From: Pterobdella sp. o SKG-2022 | Lineage: Eukaryota > Annelida > Clitellata > Hirudinida > Piscicolidae | Reading direction: 5' to 3' | Assembly: GCA_964035795.1 (NCBI GenBank) | Contig: OZ038322.1 | Coordinates: forward strand, 4,282,427-4,346,426 | DNA length: 64,000 nucleotides | Shown here: piece after piece, positions 1 through 12,500 of the stretch | Layout of the letters: each line of letters opens with the position of its first letter | Numbering within the stretch: the first letter of the stretch is position 1 | Program-made: the position numbers and the translations under genes | The notes under the pieces: generated by a model | Told to the model about the DNA's origin: nothing | What the model saw: the letters and a program-made list of their open reading frames with translations, nothing else | The model's database searches: none

Positions 1-1140
1 GTGATAATATCGCAAGGTGATCTTACAAAACTTCGTAAAAACAATTTAAATTTTGCTTCATTCTTACAAAAAAATCTAAAAACTGATTAGCAAATAAGTA
101 TCAACAGCTCAGTTTTTTAATTATTTGCAAAAAATTTCGTGATAAAAGTAGATAACGATGCTCAAAAAATTGCAAATTTGGTCTTCGCTCATTTACAAAA
201 CGCATTTTCTAAACATTTCATATCTTTTTCATATTATTTTTCTTCAATCACTTCTGTTTCTTCTGAATTCATTTCATCATCTTTTTTACCCAGCTCCTTC
301 TACCTTGACAATTACTGTTTTATTACATTTCCATCTCATTCATCTTTTTTTCCATCTTTATACTATCAACCTTTCTCCATGTCTATCTCATCCCCCACTC
401 CACTTTTCATCGTTGATTTGAACATCTCCTTCGCTTTCATCGAATCCATTTTTTGTCTATTTTTATCACATTTATATATCGTTTGATTTTTTCTATCTTC
501 GTTTGAAACTTTTTTCCAAACAATTTCACCTTCTTTGCAGACTGCAACTCTTACACCGAATCATCGTTGTCATAATCTCAATACTTTCATTCATTGATAA
601 TCAAGCTAATAATTATAATAAAAAAACAAGGTAAGTTAACTTTTTCAAAAACTTTTTATTTTCGAAGTGCCCGGTCGATTATGCTGAGAGAAACTTCAAT
701 CATATGTTCATTTCGAACCCATTACTTAAGTTCTTTAAAAGTTTTTGTGCAGTCTGTATCAACGTGCTGCAGAAATGCATTTTTTGTCACCTCCCATTGA
801 GCCTTTGTAGTTTTACCGGTTTTAAAAAAAAATTTTATAATGGCGTTAACAGCATGGAACTAATTTCTTTTATAGTATTGCCATCAAGCGATGTTGAAAT
901 TATTCTCTCTCTATCATCATCAGAAACTTTTCTTTTTAAATTTTTGAATTTTGGAAAATATTTATTGAGTTTTTTTATTGAAAATTCATTTTTTATAGTT
1001 TATTTATTCACTTTCATTTTTTTGAAAAAAAACATAGTTAAGAATATTTTCAATTGCTAATAAGTTTTTTCCATTCTTTTTTGTCAGTGGCAGTTGTTCT
1101 CATTTTATGCAAATCTTCCAGCTTATTTAAATTGATATTG
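1..1140. other. AT-rich stretch, no gene recognised
   Basis: Both strands hold only short open frames of low-complexity composition (rich in Phe, Ser, Leu, Ile). I see no family motif and no convincing exon with matching splice sites. It is probably intergenic or deep intronic sequence. Confidence 0.6.
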
Positions 1141-1144
1141 AGAT

Positions 1145-2316
1145 TTGAGGTCATTTTGTAGAAAGAACATTATTGTAGTTTTTGGTCGGCTTCGGGTTGG
1201 TTTGGTTGGAGCTTGGAAGTATCCATTGATGTTTGCGCAGGCGAGTCTGGACTTAGTCTTAGTATGTGTCCTAGTAAAGGGAGTCTTCTGTTTCTTATTG
1301 TGGAGCTGTTTTATTTGGCTAGTTTTACAATACAGTTTTTCATTAGGGATTTTTTTCTGGCCAAAAAACGCCTATGACCCTTCGAAGAAGACGTCGGTGG
1401 AAAGCGTCTAGCTTCTCCTCGCCTGTTTTCGTCAATGATTACGTGCAACAGTTGTGAAGCAATATGGGGAGAATATATGCGTTGAACATTCTCAGTTTTT
1501 TGTTCTGGCTAATTTTGTTTTTGTGTCACAGTATCCACAGTTTGTTTATAGAAACTAGAGTTAAGGCTTTTCTGTGGGAAATTTCTTTATCCATTGATAG
1601 GTGTGTTTCTAGATTTTTTGTTTTTATATTATCGAGGCTAGTAGGTGTTAGTGTGGTTATTTCTGTTTTTATGAGGGTTTACTTCGAGGTTGTATTTTGC
1701 CATTAGTTTTGAAATTTCTATTATATAGGGGTTTCTCAGTTACGAAATCTATGTCGTCTGCCTAAATCGGTTCTTTTCCACCTAGTTGGTCTGGGAGTCG
1801 AGATATTGTTTCTTTTAGATATATACAGAACAGTATAGGGCTCAGGCTATCTCCTTGTGGTGCACTTAATGTTGCTTCGAAAGGATTTGATTTATTGTTG
1901 CAGGTTTTGATTGTAAAGGTCGTGTTTAAAAGGAGGTATGTTATTAGTGTGATGTCGTCTGCAGGGAGGAATTTTGAGCAGGTTTCTATGAGTATGTTTC
2001 GTTGAATTGTGTCGAATGCGGCGGTGATATCTATACTTGTTATTATGCTATTTTTTTTCGTTTTATACACGGTAGCCATATTGAAGCGATGGGCCCAAAT
2101 GATGTCAGCGGTAGATCTACCTTTTTTGAACGCTGATTTCGTGGGGCCGATAAACTCTTCTGTGACTTCTTGTATTCTATTGAGGGTGATGAGAGATAAG
2201 ATTTTTCTTAATACCGGAAAAATGCAGATTGGTCTAAGGTTTTCTGGTCTCGGTGTTTTGTGTGGTTTGGGAATGGGTATAAGAATGGCAGAGCTAATAC
2301 CGATGTCTTTTCCCAA
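1145..2316 (-). mobile_element. Decayed LINE: reverse transcriptase core and C-terminal region
   Basis: The minus strand from 2316 to 1762 reads as a non-LTR reverse transcriptase. The fingers/palm region has PIPKPHKTPRPENLRPI, then an AFKKGRSTADI block, a catalytic SIDITAAFDTI block and the SAPQGDSLSPILF block. A stop follows at 1762. Just past it, in another frame near 1755-1735, an ADDIDFVTE string matches the (F/Y)xDD active-site box, so the element is frameshifted there. Around 1530-1370 the strand still encodes pieces resembling the LINE C-terminal thumb region (INAYILPIL-like, then FHRRLLRRVIGVFWP). The 5' half (endonuclease) is absent. It is a dead, 5'-truncated copy; the clade cannot be fixed by eye. 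Confidence 0.8.
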
Positions 2317-2329
2317 TTAAATGGCTTGA

Positions 2330-3210
2330 TTTAACTCATCGGTTATTATTTTAGTTATACTCTTGTCACCATATTGCCTTCCCAGGTTGTTATGTTCTTT
2401 GCTTTTGTAGTTTATTAAAAAAATTCAAAAAGTGATGGCAAAGATTTGAAGTGATTGCAGATTTTGAAAGTGATCGAAAAACCCTATAATATACGGATAA
2501 TATTTTTGACAATGATCCCCAGCTGGCTGATGTTTCTGCCCATTTAAAACTTGCTAACCCATCATGCCATCTAATCTATGAAGATAGTGCAAAATAGAAA
2601 CCCATTCATTGAAGAAACCAACCAATGGGCTGAACATGAGTCAGATGAAGGAAGTTATGAGCAATCCAAACACCTACAACCCATCCTACAGGTACACTTG
2701 GAGTATATAGAACGAATGCTTCATACACGAGATAACGAAGAATACTGAAACCCTATCATATTAAAGAACAGCAGCGTACACTAAATGCACACATATATAT
2801 GAAGTTTTCTTTCATTTAAGAGTAAATAATCTCATTAATACCCTTAACCATTATCAAATGAAATATCATTCGCTCTTCAAGAAAATTTGGAATTGCGAGC
2901 AGGTTCCAATGGATGGGAAAGAACGGCACCTAGTCAAGCTGCACTTTGAATAGTTCGGCATCTAGAGTGCCTTTCCTAGAAGATTTTTCATGTGTAAAAA
3001 GTTCTCAAAATTCTACGTTTCTTGTTTTTGAGAAAAATTAGTATCAATTCCTAATTTTATCGATTGATTCGAGTTGCAGCGTTCATATTAGTATATGTTG
3101 AAAAAATGGTCTGAAATAGAGTTAGAAACATTGGCTATTAAGTTTTGCTAATTGTTTTTTGTAAGCAGCAATTTTTCTTATTTAATCTAAATTTTTCAAG
3201 TTGCGATAAT
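2330..3210. other. Unassigned stretch, possible degraded coding remnant
   Basis: No gene model is supported. Near 2590-2750 the plus strand reads about 50 residues without a stop, rich in Glu, Asn and Gln (WAEHESDEGSYEQSKHLQP), more protein-like than its surroundings. I do not recognise the family and see no clean splice sites. Confidence 0.4.
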
Positions 3211-3214
3211 GAGG

Positions 3215-3605
3215 TCTTTTTGTAGAACGGAGACTATAGTTGTTTTTGGTCGGCCTTGAGATGGTTAAATTTGAGAGTGAAAAATGCGTTCATTGATGCT
3301 TGCTCAGACACAGTCTGGACTTGATTTGAGATGTGTCTTCGTAAGGTGAGTCTTGTGTTTTATTGTTGTGCTGAGTTGTTTTGGCTTTTTTACAATATAG
3401 TTTTCTGAAATTTTTTTGACCAAAAAACGCCTATGGCCTTTTGAAAAAACGTCGATAGTTTGCGTCCAGCTTGTACACATTTGTTTTTTTCACTGACCAC
3501 GAGTCACAATTGTAGAGCGATATAAGAAAAATATATGGGTTGAACGTTTTCAATATTCTGTGTCAACTAATTTTGTTTTTGTGTCACAGTATCCACAGTG
3601 TTCAT
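3215..3605 (-). mobile_element. Second copy of the 1.15 kb LINE 3' end
   Basis: This segment is a diverged direct copy of about 1165-1535. Both contain the string CTGGACTTGATTT/CTGGACTTAGTCT, the CAAAAAACGCCTATG block and the run ending TTTGTGTCACAGTATCCACAG in the same order and orientation. On the minus strand it would encode the same C-terminal reverse transcriptase piece but is more decayed, with several stops. It is either a separate insertion of the same LINE family or a local duplication. Confidence 0.75.
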
Positions 3606-4065
3606 GAGAAAAATGATGGAAGAATGGTTTTATTTATTAAGATAGCTAAAGATTTCCATTCCAAATCATGATTTTACTAACCTCAAAAACTTTTTTAGCA
3701 AATATTTCATACTTTTTTCATGCCAATAATTTTGCAACTAGTAAAACGGGATTTTTGTTTTTCACTATATTGTTGAAATCTAAAATAAATTAAAGCAAAA
3801 AACGATTTTCAACTTTTTTTTCATCTGACTGAGATTATCGAAACATTTATAAATTGTCATAAATTTTCATATTTTCATGATTTAAATAACTGAATTATTT
3901 TAAAAGCTAATTATGGGCAATTGAAACACTTTCTTTGTTCCAAGTGAATTATACTTCAGTTTTAAATTTAAACTTTTTGACAGCAGTTTTATTATATTGA
4001 ATATTTTCTTACAATTTCATAGTTAATAAAAAGCTTAAGCAACTTTGATTTTTCATAAAAGGTAC

Positions 4066-4440
4066 TTAAAAATCGTTCACACGATAAACATATCTTCTGG
4101 GTGGGAGTCTAGCTCGAACGTTCGAAAAAGCTCTTCGGATTGATTTCGATAAAGGATTAGAATGGGATTTCTTTATGAAAGGATTTTTTCTGTGTCTGAA
4201 CAACCTACGCTGTTCTTCTTCACTCCAAAAAGCATCCTCATCACCTAATGGCTCATTGGCAAAAAAGTCTATGTGAAATGGTCTGCTCAAATCGGTATTA
4301 GGAGTCGCAATTATATGACCCAAGTGTTCTTTGAAGTCTTTTCTTATTGTCTTCAAGTCGTAATCGTCAATTCTATTCAAATCCAGTACCAAAGTGACTG
4401 TTTTGATTGATATAGGGTTAGTCAAGATTATTATAAGCAA
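4066..4440 (-). CDS. Possible terminal exon of an unidentified protein
   Basis: The minus-strand frame ends at 4066 and encodes a charged, non-repetitive sequence. It includes the stretch HIDFFANEPLGDEDAFW and a basic tail ending in RRYVYRVNDF. A plausible acceptor (CAATCAAAACAG, near 4398) would start the exon inside the frame. An AATAAA-type signal lies about 80 bases past the stop, on the minus strand near 3985. I do not recognise the family, and no upstream exon with a matching phase was found within the next kilobase. It could be the 3' exon of a gene with a long intron, or chance. Confidence 0.3.
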   Translation of the reverse strand: MLIIILTNPISIKTVTLVLDLNRIDDYDLKTIRKDFKEHLGHIIATPNTDLSRPFHIDFFANEPLGDEDAFWSEEEQRRLFRHRKNPFIKKSHSNPLSKSIRRAFSNVRARLPPRRYVYRVNDF

Positions 4441-4639
4441 TTTTCACGAATCTCTAAGATAAAAATCTTGAAGGATGTAAAATTAATAATGAAAGAAAAT
4501 TTCATAGGGCTTAACGACTTAGACAATAATCTTTGCGAAAAATTAAATAACGGGTTTTACTATTGAATATGCAAAGGTGAGTTGTCGCAGAAATGATAAG
4601 CCGAGCAAAAAGATAGTAAAAGGACTGAAATAATCTCTA

Positions 4640-5560
4640 AGCCCTACAGTACTTTTTCAAAAGCCCATTCACAACAGGGGAATTCCGTCAATTCCTACAT
4701 TCACTCGCATCCGAAATAGTGGCTAGCACTGACGGAATTGGTCTGAAGATGCTAAACCACTGCTTCACATTGTGTCTTATTTTATATTTTGAGTTTTTCC
4801 ACAATCATTCAGGTATTAGAGAGAGCGAAATCTGATGCGGCTACAACGGTTACAGACTAACAACGTTCAATGACAATCTAAACCATTCTACATAAAGCCC
4901 AGATCTCGACAGTTTTTTCTCGGTTAGAGCTGACATGCTTCAGAAAAGACAACACTTTAAACAATGTGATTGGAGAAACTTTTTACTTCATTAACCTCAA
5001 GTTTAGCTCGGTGGACTCAAACTGTATTTAACTTCAGTATTTCACTTCGTCCCACATTTTATCTATTTCACGACTATCCTGAAATCTTAACCTTTTTACC
5101 AAAAATTGGCCACTGCAAAAAAAAGAATTGCGGCAAAGAGCCCACCAGAGTTCGATATCTATATTATATCTATACTTATGGTTGGACTTTTGAAGTTTAA
5201 GAGAATAGAAGTGCAGAAGTAGTGGTAGGGATATTTAATGGTATTTTTATGAGCCACACCTAGCATGCGTTTACAGGATTTTCAGCAGTTCATTTTCTGT
5301 CGAGAATTTAGCGCTGAATGAAACCATGAAAAACGCTAGGACAGAAAGATGACTGGTCTCAAACTTCAATTATTACTGACTGCAAATCTCTTTTCGAAGC
5401 GCTTGACCACTCCCTTCTTGCATTTAAACGCCAGTATCGCAGTCTTTCCCAAAAAAAGTTTATTTTCTTGGTGTACTAGCTCACTGTGGCCCTGCTACAA
5501 CCTGAAACCCCGCTAGAAGTTTAAACATTCTTAGCAATAATACGAAATAATTGGAAAACA
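4640..5560 (+). mobile_element. Degenerate LINE fragment with RNase H-like motifs
   Basis: In shifting plus-strand frames I see FTTGEFRQFLHSHP near 4665, an FSAE-like string near 5310, ITDCKSLFEALDH near 5372-5410 and a LxxLAHCGPAT string near 5470-5500. The last three occur in the order and spacing of the RNase H domain that follows reverse transcriptase in several LINE clades (AE, TDSxAL and HxGxxxNE-type motifs). Many stops and frameshifts show it is dead. The assignment is tentative. Confidence 0.4.
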
Positions 5561-5759
5561 CGTCTACCCACTTACTCTCGTTTCTTTTTTTCATATCATT
5601 CTGTCACAAACTGGGTTGGAAAGCTCTATTATCAAAAAAGAATGGTTGGCTATTCAATTTTGATCCGGCCACTACCTATTCCTTCGAAGATAGCAACATT
5701 GCTTGCTTTGTCGTCATTTTTGGTGAATTGAGAAGTCTTCCATGAGCGAGTATAGCGCT

Positions 5760-8700
5760 ACTAAGAAGCATTCTAGGCGCCTAAAATGACAGGCGCAGCA
5801 ACATCATATCAATACATTTAATCATTAAAATGAAGAAATTTTATAAATATTTATTGTTAGATATATTTCCAAAAAAGAATTTTCAATAAGTCCATCTATC
5901 ATAACTCACTAGTAAAGTTATTGAAATATATGCATATAAAAATTTTTTTTTTGTTAACACATGTCTGATAAATAATTGTTTATGAATTTTTTTATTCACC
6001 GAGATATTTCTTTATTGATTTTGTAAACACATGAAGTTAAATAAATTATAATGAAATTTAAAATAGTCTCCAATCATATTACTTTTTCTTTGGTGCAGGA
6101 AAGGATTATCAACCAAGTTCTCTAATTGTTGGATGGCTAAACATGGATGTGGTGCTTTGCAGACCACGCTCCTTTTATTATCTTAAATAATTATTTAATT
6201 ATTTATTTTATTTATGAATTAATATTTTGTTCAAGTTTCACACTAAACAAAGCTTATAATACCCAAAGTGGGAGTATCGAACAAACGATTCATTAGGATT
6301 CGAGGTTGGTGGCAAGAATACAAGTTATTTTAATTTAGTTGAAATTTTATTTCGATGTTTCTGTCTGGGTTTCTGGTTAAACTAAGTTAAATTTATAAAA
6401 AGCATTAAATTTTTTTGTTTGTTTAAATTTTCAGCGTCATATCTTTACAAGTCATTAATATTTATAAAAGCGCCAAGGAAAGTTTAAGAAGCTGAAGGTT
6501 TTAATGACATGAGACGAGGCTTTGACGCTGGTTCGAACCATCTTCTTTTTCAGCTAGTAAAAATGGCAGATGAATGAAACAGAGACATTTTCTTAACTCA
6601 CCAAACTAGGGTGTGTTTAACCTTTCATAACAATGTAATCATGGAATTGCAATAAATTCACAATTTCTTGTTCAAAACTCACAACAACATTAAATGTTGC
6701 AACTTTTCACAAAATTTTCAGTCGTGCAACAATTGAAACTTATTTAGAGAGTTTCTAAATAGCTTAATGAAGTTTTATGGGTTGAAAATTTTTGGTTTAT
6801 TTTTATTAATCAGCCAGATAAGACAAGCACTTTGCGCATACCGTTTTTTTCACTGACCAATAAGATTGAAGCAAATTTGGACCAAATTTTTTAAATTTTA
6901 TATTTCTCTTATAAAGACAGCATTTAAATGGTATTTTTAAAATATTAATGAAAAATAACAAAACAAAACCAAACCAAAACAATGAAGTTAGTAGAAAAAA
7001 TCGCGAATTAAAAATACCTAATCAAACTGCTTCAATCCTATTGGCCAGTGAAAAAAATTTTATGCTTTCTATAGTAAGCGTGAACTTCAAATCTCGGATA
7101 AATGATCATTAATGTAATATTAATCTCCATAACAGCAGTTGACCATTCCAAATAGTTTCGTATCAAATATTTCTTATAACAAAACTTAAAAAACCTTCGA
7201 AACTAGCAAGTTCCATTAATAAATTAATCAATTACGCACAAGATTTAATACTTCTTTTATGATATTTTAATATCTTCTATTAACAAGCTTCTTCAAGCTA
7301 GAACATCTCTCGGTATAGTTTGGCAATAACATGCAAGTGACTTGTTGTGTACAAGGTGTAATTTAGAACTTTTTTGGTTCGCTGTGACTTCTTGAGATAC
7401 CCACCTGTTAATGGTGTTGTGTCAAAAATAATCTTTGTTTTTTTAGTACATATTTTATATTAATGTTCCAGAGACATCGTATGTTTCTAAATTGTAGCTT
7501 CAAAATGATAAGTTTAATGAATATTTTCCAAGATTTTAGACATCTTAATGTACTTATGAATAATATTTAAAATTTTTTTACGTCGATTCATGGAAGAATT
7601 TTAGTACATTTATTGAGCAAAAAAAACAGCTATAACTTTTGATAAGTTAGATCTTACCATGAATCATTAGCTAGATGCTACACTTGTGTTCATATATTTA
7701 ATATAAAGAATTACATTCTGTTTGAATCATTCAATATTGACATTTGATTTCCACTCATCTTAACACTATAAATATAATTAATTCTAAAACAACGGCACAC
7801 TAACTAATGTGTGGTGATAAGAAGTAACTTATCGTACAATATGATTTCTTTTGTAAAAAATGAGCCTAAAAATCTCCTCATTTTGAAGTTAAAAAACCAA
7901 AATCCATAGTAATGACGTTAGGTCTTTTTCAATTTTTTATATACGATTTTTACTTTATAGTTCGATATTTTAAATTTTGATTCTATAATAATATAAAAAC
8001 GTGGAATTATTTTCCATTCAATCGTTAGGTTTTAGGTACAGAGCCGTTTTCACCGAACCTATAGTTCTCGAAATCCATACTAATGTTTCAAAAAAATCTG
8101 AATATTTTTATCATAAATACAAAAAAAATCACTATTTTCATGTGAGAAATCTGAAGAAACACGTTTGTAGCAGGTTTTTATCTCGTTTTCCACATGACGT
8201 GTGTTGAAAGCATTTTGTTGGTAGTTTTACTCTCCATTACTGAATTATATGCTTATGTTGACATCAAACAGACGCACAGATCAAAGCTTTTGTTGAATCG
8301 TGTTTTTGAAAGCATTCGATCGGATTAATATATTTTTGAGCCGGCATTTTCAAGCGTCAAATTATGAAATGAATTTATGAAACCATGGTAAGTCTTTTCA
8401 TTTAAATGATTCTAAGCTTGAACTCATAATTTGGAAAAGCATATCTTTGTTGAAGATTAATTTAAATTTAAATAAAACAAAACTAACTGATTGACAACAT
8501 CTATGAAGGTTCCTAATTTCTCAGTGATTCAAATTAAATCAAACAAGGGTTGAAGTTAATGTACACCTGCAACATAAAGCATGTCATATTCTTAAACAAA
8601 CATTGATATCTCGTCCAAATAATGTCATTTTCAAAGCTTTTCTCACCATTTGGTTGATGTATTTTTCAATTTTCAGTACATTCGAAGTATCGGAATTTTG

Positions 8701-9580
8701 AAAATAATCTTCGAGTTGCATTGTTTGGTTATCTTGACTTCTTTTTGGGTACTATGAAGGAATATTTTTAAAAATTTCACTTTAACAAAAGATTTTTTAA
8801 AACTATTGTCTATTAAACGATAGTTTGAAACAGCCATCAATTTTAATTCTTTGTTTCAATGAATAAAGCACTGAAGAAATTTTCAAAAACATTTATTCAA
8901 AAATTTTTAAAATTTTGATCGATTTTCTAAATATAAGAAAATAAATGTTAAAAGTAAACTTAAATAATTTGAACAAAATAACCTTCAAAAGAATCGAATA
9001 ATTCAAAATCAAGACTTGAAAATTTTTCAAACGAGCTCACTCGTTCGCATTTTAATCACATCCGTTTCCTCGTTCTTCTAATACGTTTGCGAGCTTGCAC
9101 TTGGAAGAGTTTTTGATTCAGTCCTCAGAGGCTGGAACAAACCTATATTTTTGATGCTCAGTATAATGCCTCTAAATCTTAATATTGTTTCAACTGATTT
9201 TTTTTCGGTTGTGAAACGATGTATGAGCTCAGTAAGCAGGCGAGTATCGAATAACTCAACAATGAGATATGTACAAATTCAAACTTTACAATAAATTTTG
9301 TCCAAAAATTTATAGTTATTCTACTTTCAAATGAATGTGTTTTCTCAATGGCAACATGAAATAAAACAATGTTTCGAAATCGATAAATAAGAACATTGAA
9401 AATTTTGAGAATGTATAAAAAATAGTTGAAATTGATAAAAGTCATTTCCGAACCAATTTTACGTGAGCCATGAGTGCTCACCGCAACCTCGATCCTGAGT
9501 AATTAAATCAAATCATTATCGGCCTTCTACTATATGCCTTTCATTGCAAATTTCAATTGTTTTAGATTGTTTTTTTAATG
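5760..9580. other. Long AT-rich gap without genes
   Basis: There is no coding frame with recognisable motifs or balanced composition. Open frames such as those near 8001-8207 and 9179-9481 are short and have no family signature. The only structure I could define is the inverted repeat at 6844-7058, listed separately. The right end is the region 3' of the DCST-type gene. Confidence 0.6.
6844..7058. repeat. MITE-like element with imperfect terminal inverted repeats
   Basis: TTTTTTTCACTGACCAAT... at 6844 is matched in reverse complement at the other end by ...ATTGGCCAGTGAAAAAAA near 7058. The arms are about 35 bases with a few mismatches and include the shared inner string GATTGAAGCA. The roughly 140-base interior is AT-rich and non-coding. 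Size and structure fit a short non-autonomous DNA transposon. No clear target-site duplication was visible. Confidence 0.5.
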
Positions 9581-9584
9581 TATT

Positions 9585-12500
9585 TCAAAGAAAATTCTCT
9601 TTATCCATCGATCCATAATATGTTGATACGCATTTGCTGAAACTCGCTTGTGCTTTCTGATCGACGTTCAGAGTTACCAAGTGATCTTTACTTTTAGAAT
9701 TGCTTGGCATGTTTGGGCTGTGTGAGTTTTTATTGACGATGGCGTGGTTGCAATTCGAAGCGCAAAGAGGGCAAAAAGGGCAAGCGAGAAGACAGTCTTC
9801 CAAACAAGAAGGACAAATCTTCAACTGACACGTGTCATATGGACAGCGCCGTATGCTGTATGTTGATTTCTCGCATACGAAACACATATCAAACCATAGT
9901 TTGTTTTTCAGCCAGTTATATGCCTTTTCAATGGAAGTACATTTCAAACTTTTTGATCCTGCGAAAAGAGTTTTACGACTCTTGTTCATATGAATGTTTA
10001 AATTTTTTATCGTGTTATCTACATTAGATTTTTCTTGTTCTATCCTTTTTATAAATATAATTTCATGGATGTTTTTTGTTCTTTGCCATTTTGCTTCGTA
10101 GTAATAAAAGCCCATTAAAGTTTCTTCTAATCTGGAAACATAGGGGTTGACTAGAGTTGTAAAGAGGCTAAAAATGAAAAACAAAGATACAAAAACTAAA
10201 TGAAAATGGGAAGGGGATTTGGAATATAACTGACAGCCTTCAAAAATAATAGGCTGCTCGAACCGTGAATTAATTCTGGAGGATAAATTTTCTGTTAAAA
10301 ATAATCGCCACAAATCTTCTAACAGCTCAGCAATTTTAAAACTTATTTGAGACATAATTGGGATGAAATTCATATCATTTGAAAAAGTATTTGAGGGAAT
10401 GTATTGAATAGATTTGTCTTTTTTAAGAGACAATGCAAAGAAAAGAAGGAAATCTATGGCGATGAAAGCTACAGTTATAACAGAATACATTAAATATCTT
10501 TCCAAGTTTTTCAAAACTTTTATTTTTTCTGTCTTGCTCAACATAATTTTTTTTTTGTCTGTCAAATAACCTTTTTCAAAATTTTTCAATGGATACAGTC
10601 TGGCACCAGAGTTGAGTCTAAAGATGTGGTCATCATAAAAGACCAACCACTTGTCAACGTATATATTGCTTTTTAGTTTTTTGGATATGTAATTTTTTAA
10701 ATTTTTCTTGTTTTTCAAAATTAATTTGAAAAGTATAAAAACTAAAAATATAAATTTTATGAAAAAGTTCCAAGCTTTGAAGAAAGAATCTGAAAAGTAT
10801 TTGAAGTTTCTAAATTTTGTGGTATTTATATTGTTGTCAAGTCTGGCCCGAGTATTAATTTCAGAATTCTTTTTGAGAAATTCTTCAAGACTTTCAACGT
10901 AATTGATGTTCTCAAAAACCACATTGAAAGAGTTTTGCACATCTCTAAGAAGTTTCAATGTCAGAAACACTGTTTCTTGTAGAGGTTTAGAAGACCATTT
11001 TGACAATCTGCAGATCTTGAAAGCATCTTTGAGAGATGTGCAGATTTGAGTGGCATCTAAAGTCTTGCAGAGATCTCTGTCTTCATGAAGTTGATCGGGC
11101 ATTCTGTTTGATGATGTGTAGTTTGGAAGACTTCTGTACAGAGGTTGTCTGTAGAAAAAATACTTTGTTTATTTAAGAGTTATTATATTTTGAAAATTTG
11201 CATTAAAATTTCTATGAAAATTGAGAAAACTAAGAAAAATATGCCTTTTGAGTCGAAGTTCTTATAATTTAAGAATTTCCATTGTTTGGGGAATAAGTAA
11301 ATTTTTTCGGAATATTCATGAAAAAATTTTTCAAATGTTCAAAAAAAGTTGTTCAGATGTTTACAAGTACCATGCGGTAAAGACGTTTGAAATATACGAA
11401 AAAAAATTTCAAATACGAAATATCATCTTTTTTGATTCTACAATTTCCCACTCACTGATTCAATCTTTTCAACAGCCGATACTTGCTCTCTTTTTGCCTT
11501 TCCAGATATGTATTGCGTTTTAAGGGTAGAATTGTATGCCTAAAAGTCGGGAAGGTGGTTGTTTGGAAGTTCGAATACAGCCACTTGTGCTGAGTTACTC
11601 TATCTTCTTGCAGAGACAGCAATTGCTGTTGCTGCAGCTTTATCGCTTCAATCTGGTTTTTTTTGATGTTTAATTTTTGTTTCGTCATCCATTTTTCTGG
11701 GTTAATAGTGTCAAGGGTGTTTTTGGCATGTTTGTAGACCGAGGACAAAGCCTGCATAACCCTCATACATCGATCTCTGGCCACTGCCAGGTTAGAAACA
11801 CAAGATCGATACGAACTCTCTGCCAGCTCCTCACACGTCTAAAAATTTCAATTTTATGAAATTTCAAACAAAAATCGAGAGATTGAAACATAAAAATAAA
11901 TCGTTTTACGAATTTTTTCTATTGTTGTAAAAATGCTTGTTTAAAAAATTTTTTTCTACTAAATTTATTCAAAGCTTTAAAACAAAAAGCCAGAGTGCGT
12001 AAATCCGAGATGGACTTTCTTGTATCCCTCTGCAGTTATGTTTAGGGACACGAGAGAACTAATGTCGCCTTTAGGCGTCGTAAAAATCGATCTCTTTTTT
12101 CTCTCATTTTGTTTTCCGTGTTTGCTTTTTCAACACTTTTTCGCCTTTTTAAAGTAATTCATACTCTCAAATATGCTTGGCTTAGTGTTGTTTAAAAACT
12201 TTTATTGAAGTTTTTATGCGAGTCTGATTGCACTTCAAACAGAAATCAATGTATCATAAGAAGTCTAATGAATCATAATGAATAACTTCCAAAACTTACC
12301 TTGTCGTTTTCTTTGGACGTAAAACTAGTTTTTAAAATGTTTATTTTTGATGTTAATACGTTGGGTTGTTGATAAAAATTCAGAAGCGAGAAGAGTGTTT
12401 GGTTGAATTTCATAATGTATTTTTTCTTTATTTCGAACATGCTAGAAAAGTTCTTACTTGAAGGGGCGAGAGACAATGAATAAAAAAAAATCGGAGAAAC

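Noticed and set aside
139..486. A 115-codon frame near the left edge
   Set aside because: It is low-complexity Ser/Phe/Leu-rich sequence typical of T-rich DNA, with a second overlapping frame of the same kind. No gene evidence.
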